In this document: in pieces, positions 59,031 through 64,000 of the stretch
Position numbering within the stretch: position 1 is the stretch's first letter
How the letters are laid out: each line of letters begins with the position of its first letter
Source of the DNA: Trametopsis cervina
Taxonomy: Eukaryota > Basidiomycota > Agaricomycetes > Polyporales > Irpicaceae
DNA length: 64,000 nt
NCBI GenBank assembly: GCA_022385755.1
Contig: MU278348.1
Location: 1,275,035 to 1,339,034, forward strand
Direction of reading: 5' to 3'
Position numbers and translations under genes: made by a program
Notes under the pieces: model-generated
Databases searched by the model: none
What the model saw: the letters and a program-made list of their open reading frames with translations, nothing else
What the model was told of the DNA's origin: nothing

Positions 59031-59918
59031 ATGGCCACAACGTTATCACAGCTTTCAGCTTGCGTTACTCGCATTCTTTCGTTGACTGGTTTCCCGAAGG
59101 AGCTTAAGACGAGGGATATCCAAGCAGCTTTCTCCGAATGGGAGAACGCGAATGGCGGGTTCAAGATTAAATGGCTGGATGATACTAGCCTGCTGATCGT
59201 GTTCGCCGACGCCACGGTCGGTAAGTACTCTGTCGTCCTTTTTGCTTTACGCTTTGGTGTTTTCGCGCCATACTTCACCGTCTCTCCTATGACTATACGG
59301 TCCATTATCGTTGTGTATTGATTACGTCTCTGACACTTGATTGCTTTGCCAGCAAAACGTGCTTACCTTCACACACTGGCATACCCGCCCGCTATCTTCA
59401 CCACGCCAACCTCCCCTACCACTGCCCTTATCAAGCCCTACGACGGGCCTGACGCCCAATCCATAATCGTCAGTGTCAACGCACGCCAGCACAACAGCAA
59501 CGGCCGTGGACATAACGTTCGCAACTCTGTTTCTCATGCTCACGGGCGGGGCGCATCCGTCAGTCACTCCTTTCGCAACGGTGCCAACAACACAAACGGT
59601 ACCCCCGACGTAAATGCCTCGCCCCGTGAATCATACCCTCCTTCACTTGAGCTCCCGACTCTTCCCGCTCATCCTTCGCTCAAAGCCCTGATATCGTCCT
59701 CGCTTGGCGATGTCGAAGAGGCGCCAGCTATGGATCCCGCTATAATTGCTGCGCAACCTGAGCACTCCGCTCCTCGCATCGGCGACCCGGGAAAGAGGAT
59801 GCTTGGTGCCGCCCTCGGAGTCAGGCACCCCGCTCTCGGTCCTCGTGTAATCGGAGGCCCCGCCAACGGCATGAATGAAATGCAGAGGGCCATGGGAGGA
59901 CTCGTAGTTGCGGAGTAA
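59031..59918 (+). CDS. R3HCC1-like RRM-type domain protein
   Basis: Function unknown. Two exons (59031-59220, 59353-59918) give 251 residues. The N-terminal 75 residues form an RRM-like fold: FPKELKTRDIQAAFSEWEN, FKIKWLDDTSLLIVFADATV, AKRAYLHTL. This resembles the domain of animal R3HCC1/R3HCC1L (FPxEFKTxDL...FxIKWVDDTHALxVF), proteins linked to RNA metabolism. Unlike those, no R3H domain is present here. The remainder is Asn/His/Ser/Pro-rich and disordered, with a short helical end (NEMQRAMGGLVVAE). The name is by resemblance only. Confidence 0.75.
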
Positions 59919-60954
59919 ATTACACCTACTGTGTAGGTAGGATCTGCCGATACGACGCAGCAGGAAGAACTCATTCGGCGTTGCAGGCAAATGTGCAGTT
60001 TGGAAGGCGGTTGGGCTGTTCTCCATCGTAATGCGTACGCACCCCTTCCACGAATCTCTGCTGAACGCAGGGAGAATCGTGTTGTTATTATGTAAATTCT
60101 CGCTAGTGTTGTCGTTCTTTGGATGGATTGATTTCGAGACTCATGCATCATGGCTTGCCTTGGCGCAAACCTTGCTCGCGTATCCCCTTCCCATAAGGCT
60201 CCTCAATATCGTAATAGGTACACTCTGTGCCAGACTTCTGCCCATTGGAACTCACAACCTAGTATACTGTGCCACTCCCGTGTCGTTGTAAGGTCGCATG
60301 CACAATGTAGTGTCCTATTAAAACCTACTAAACTTATAGGGGTTCACGTCAAATAGAATCACAACTGGATATGAGGATATATGCGCATTACAGTTACGGA
60401 GAATCTACCGCCCCCGTTATTTGCCAACAGAGCTGCATCGAGCCCAGACCTGGAAACGTGGGATCGCGTCGTTTGTCCTTCAGAAGCCGGATACTATGAC
60501 CTGTAGGGATATACTGTGCCCTCGCACTTCGACCAGGTACCTAGATACCGCCTGTCATGCACGAATTATGCCAACTCTGTACATGGCATTGGGACGAAGT
60601 CATATGCTTGTATCCTTCGTTTCAGTCCACAATTATAGCTACTGAAGGCACACCTGCAAACTATTTGGGGAATTTCAATCCTAACCCATTCAATTATTTC
60701 TCCAGAACAAGTAGCTCCCCTGGTAGATATACAGTGTACAGTAGGTACTGCTTCGTGAGCTTCTAGCGCTCAGCGCCAATTACACGTCTGAGCGCGTACC
60801 GAGTTCCACGTGCATCGCGTCACAAGCATGCTGTTCCGTCCCCGTTGGTGACGGTGCCGCCACAATCAACCTCCACCACATCCTCGCCTCCTTTCACCGT
60901 CTGCTCAAGCACACCTCAGGCCGACGACATTAACTTGTCCACGGACCGCTCTCA
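59919..60954. other. Intergenic upstream of the PH-SMP gene
   Basis: About 1 kb; no recognisable gene. Likely 3' UTR of the R3HCC1-like gene and the promoter of the next. Confidence 0.5.
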
Positions 60955-63900
60955 ATGTCCCTGAAGGCACTATTCTACGCGTACGTGCTCGGAGGACTTA
61001 CATTCATTCCACTTCTACTGCTTTCCGCCTGCTTCTACGCCATCTACACGTCTGTGCCCGTAGGAGACCCTAATGTCGACAAACTAGTCAAAGCGGAACT
61101 TGAGCAGAAGTCTCAGGATGAAGAGAAGGAAAAGGAGCAGGAGTCGGAGCCCTCGCCACCGCTGGAGGTGAACGACATGCCTAAATCGCGCAAGGGCTGG
61201 TTGACCGTACGGCGGACGTTCGAAGAACTGCCGTCGGATGGCTCGTACGTGGGAATGGTTCGCGGCTTCTTGGACGCTAGATCCAAAGATCCAAAGCGGT
61301 CAAGGCCCAAGGACATGTGGTATGTCGTGCTGAAGGGCAAGGTGCTCTATCTGTACGAGGACGAGAGCATGACGGAGTGCGAGGCTGTGATCGAGCTTGG
61401 TGGCCACGACGTCGTTGTCTACCCGGAAGGTTTACCAGACGGCGAATTGTACGCGAAGCGCAATGCGATATGTCTGAAACCGAAGCTGGGCTCGCCGTTG
61501 AAGAGGATGCCGAGCATCACGAAGGAGATGTTGCCGGTCCCTGATTATACAAGCCAAGCAGAGGAGAAGGGAGGCTCTGAGAGGCAGAAGCAGAAAGAGA
61601 AAGCACGGGCGCAGGAGCTGGAGAAGAAGCAGGAGGATGCAAGACAAGAGGCGTTGGACCCATCTACTCCGTGGTTCATCTTCGTCAAGTCGAACTTCGA
61701 GATGGAGGACTGGTATCTGTCATTCATTCACGCATCCGACAACCCACCCAACACTCCAACCTTAAACCCACTGCATTCTATCTTCCGGCCAGCTGACATG
61801 TTACATCTGGTGGAAACATTGGATGAACAACCCGACGTCATTCCGATGAGGTGGTTGAATGCGTTACTTGGACGTGTATTCTTCAGCTACTACCGTACAC
61901 AGAAGCTGGAGGCGTATATCATCAGACGACTGATGCACAAGCTGTCGAAGATCAAACGGCCTACGTTCCTCACAGATGTCTCCGTCAGGGAGGTATCAGT
62001 GGGAAATCGCGCGCCCACTCTCAGCAAGCCGATGCTTAAGGAGCTAACCAAGGAAGGCGATGCATCCTTGGAGGTCCATCTTCATTACAAGGGCGAGATC
62101 CGCATAACGGTCGACGCTACCGCCACCATCAATCTCGGAGCGCGTTTCAAATCATACACGGTCAAATTAGTCCTTGCAGCTGTATTACGAGAGATCGAGG
62201 GCAACCTACTCGTGAAAGTGAAACGGCCGCCTAGCAGTCGTATCTGGTATGCGTTTACTCAGGTTCCGCGGATGGTCCTGGATGTGGAACCCGTCGTCAG
62301 CGAGCGGCAGATAACTTGGAGCATGATTTTGAGCACCATCGAGTCGCGCATGAGAGAAGTGGTATGTAGCTGTCTCATATGCTTATTTGATATTGGTGTG
62401 CTCATTCTCCGTAGATCCTAGAATCCATCGTCTTGCCGAATATGGACGATGTATCCTTCTTTGACAGCTTCGAGTACGATCACAGGGGTGGCATCTGGGC
62501 AGATGCTGCTCGACACGAACGCTCATCCGAGCTGTACCCCTCGTCGTCTGGTGAGGCTGCAGAGGAGGGCGGTTCGACTGTGTCAGCACCTGCCGTTGAG
62601 GTAACACAGCCTGCCGGCAGTGATCCGGAACTTGTTGGCATTGAACGTTCAAACTCTGCTCCGGTAGAGTTACAAGCTGACGAAGAAGCCGCCAAAGATG
62701 CAGCGGACTCAAACCTTCTCAACCGCGCTCATACCGTAGCAGGGCCGTCGCCTTCGCCAGCGACGTCCCCGCGAAGACGTACATGGTTCACTGGATCACA
62801 GGGCGATGACGCCAATCCGACCAACACAGATGGTGGAGAGTTATCTGATTCTGGTCCCAGGGGAAGGCCCACAGAGAGTCTGACACGGAGAATAAGCTCC
62901 AGTCGATCTGTTCCACTTCTACCAGAAACCGACACGCTCCGTTCTACATCAGCTGAACCTTCAGCCGACACTGATACGCTTGAGTCCAGACGGTCGTCGT
63001 CTCGCCACTCGCAGGCATCCTCCTCTCAATCACAAGATGGCCAGCCGCCACAAGTTTCGGAGCAGGCATCAACAAGCAGCCAAGCCGACTCCCTCTTTTC
63101 CGGATTCAGGCCCAAGAGCCCTGGGCACCAGAAGACACCTTCAACTAGCCCTACGAACAACTTCTTCCAGACGCTTAAGTCTCGTGACAAACAGGCGATC
63201 AGCAACACCGCGAAAGAGGCTATACGCAAATGGGGTGTCAGCTGGGGGACTCTGAAGAAGGACAACCCTCCCGCGAGTGACGATGACACTGCCTCGGACA
63301 CGGATAGCCAGAGACAAGCCGACGGCAGGACGCACAGGCCCAAACCAAGTTATGCTGACGTCCGTGCCGCGGTGGCGCAACGTAAAGGGGCCGCAAATGC
63401 TGATGGGCTTCTGAGCCCGGATTTCGTGCCCTCAGAGTCGGTGGCAATACCCAGGGCCAAGGAACGCACGACAAGCATCTCATCTCTGCATTCGCACACA
63501 TCTGCAGCCTCTCCGTCAACCTCACCCGTACCGGATCTCCCTCTGCCAGATAACTCACACCCGCGCTCCGTCTCCCCTGCCCCGTCACCCCTACAGCCAC
63601 CCCAATTACCGCCGCGCACACGCACAGTATCCCACCAGTCGCAATCACAGCCCGGCAGCGAATCCGTCCTCGGACCCAGCGTAGACGACACAGAGCCCCC
63701 AGCACGCGTCATCCAATCCCAGCCGTCCGCCCCGAAGGCGATGATGATCCCCGGTATACACGCAAGCCACCGCGGAGAGGTCATGTCGATGGGGTACGTC
63801 GCGCCGACGCCGCCTTCCGAGCCCAAAAAGCAGCCCGCCGCCATCCAGAGCGTGTACCGCCTCTGGAAAGCGCCGTCCAACCAATCCTCATCATCATCGG

Positions 63901-64000
63901 ACCCTCCACAATCGGATTCACAGCCCGGGGATCAAGACGTGTCCTCCGCGAGTGTTTCGACAGGATCGTCGTCGTCGTCGGCCACCGCCGTACCCTTGAC
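60955..64000 (+). CDS. NVJ2: PH-SMP lipid-transfer protein of membrane contact sites (NVJ2/TEX2 type), 3' end outside window
   Basis: ER-anchored lipid transfer protein acting at ER contacts with the vacuole or Golgi. Exons 60955-62361 and 62415 to the window end give at least 997 residues. Residues 5-33 are one membrane span ([22 protein letters not shown]), followed by a charged coil. A split PH-like domain lies at about 80-260 ([50 protein letters not shown]). The SMP domain lies at about 296-500 ([39 protein letters not shown] strand at about 380, [14 protein letters not shown]). A long Ser/Pro/Thr-rich tail with basic patches follows and is still open at 64000. The arrangement TM-PH-SMP matches yeast Nvj2 and animal TEX2. 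Confidence 0.92.

Noticed and set aside
63238..63880. Long minus-strand open frames opposite the PH-SMP gene tail
   Set aside because: They are mirror images of a Ser/Pro-rich coding region on the plus strand, with Arg/Gly-rich composition and no motif.
1..64000. tRNA genes, rRNA, CRISPR arrays, transposons
   Set aside because: No cloverleaf-like A/B box pair, reverse transcriptase, transposase or terminal repeats were recognised by eye; a tRNAscan or RepeatMasker run would be decisive.

Overview
The window is nuclear DNA of a filamentous basidiomycete, most likely an Agaricomycete. Genes are dense and on both strands. Nearly every one is split by 50-70 bp GT-AG introns, and the families are fungal or basidiomycete-typical: class III-like chitin synthase, a DUF6533-type seven-helix membrane protein, an AA12-like secreted PQQ dehydrogenase, and F-box and homeodomain proteins. 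No operons, IS elements, CRISPR arrays, rRNA or convincing tRNA genes were seen. Gene models below were spliced by hand. Unless stated otherwise, the exon lengths add up to an intact reading frame.

Layout. 0-10 kb: 5' part of a chitin synthase (-, runs off the left edge), a casein kinase I (+) and coatomer gamma (+). 10-20 kb: pantothenate kinase (+) and a three-homeodomain protein (+). 20-31 kb: an F-box protein (+), a five-exon membrane protein (+), then four genes head to tail on the minus strand (an atypical homeodomain protein, mitochondrial polyprenyl diphosphate synthase, a short Roadblock/LAMTOR2-like protein, and a two-RRM RGG/proline-rich RNA-binding protein). 31-38 kb: a Rab5-type GTPase (+), an SH3-RasGEF (-) and the ESCRT-III regulator IST1 (+). 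38-49 kb: a gene-poor stretch, a SAM methyltransferase (+), an aldo/keto reductase (+), a small secreted cysteine protein (+) and a secreted PQQ sugar dehydrogenase (+). 49-64 kb: an Arg/Ser-rich orphan (-), about 4 kb without a supported gene, a DUF6533-like membrane protein (-) with an internal 57-bp tandem duplication, a SIKE/FGFR1OP2-like coiled-coil protein (-), an R3HCC1-like protein (+) and an NVJ2/TEX2-type PH-SMP lipid-transfer protein (+, runs off the right edge).

Many genes serve endomembrane traffic or signalling (coatomer, Rab5, LAMTOR2-like, IST1, NVJ2, RasGEF, SIKE-like), but nothing shows that they form a functional cluster. The most notable observations are structural: a 6-nt microexon in the Rab5 switch II region and an 11-nt microexon in IST1; two introns that join in frame only with GC-AG borders; a triple-homeodomain protein whose first two domains share an intron at the same codon and phase; and the perfect 57-bp in-frame tandem duplication. 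I did not find a clearly new multi-gene system.
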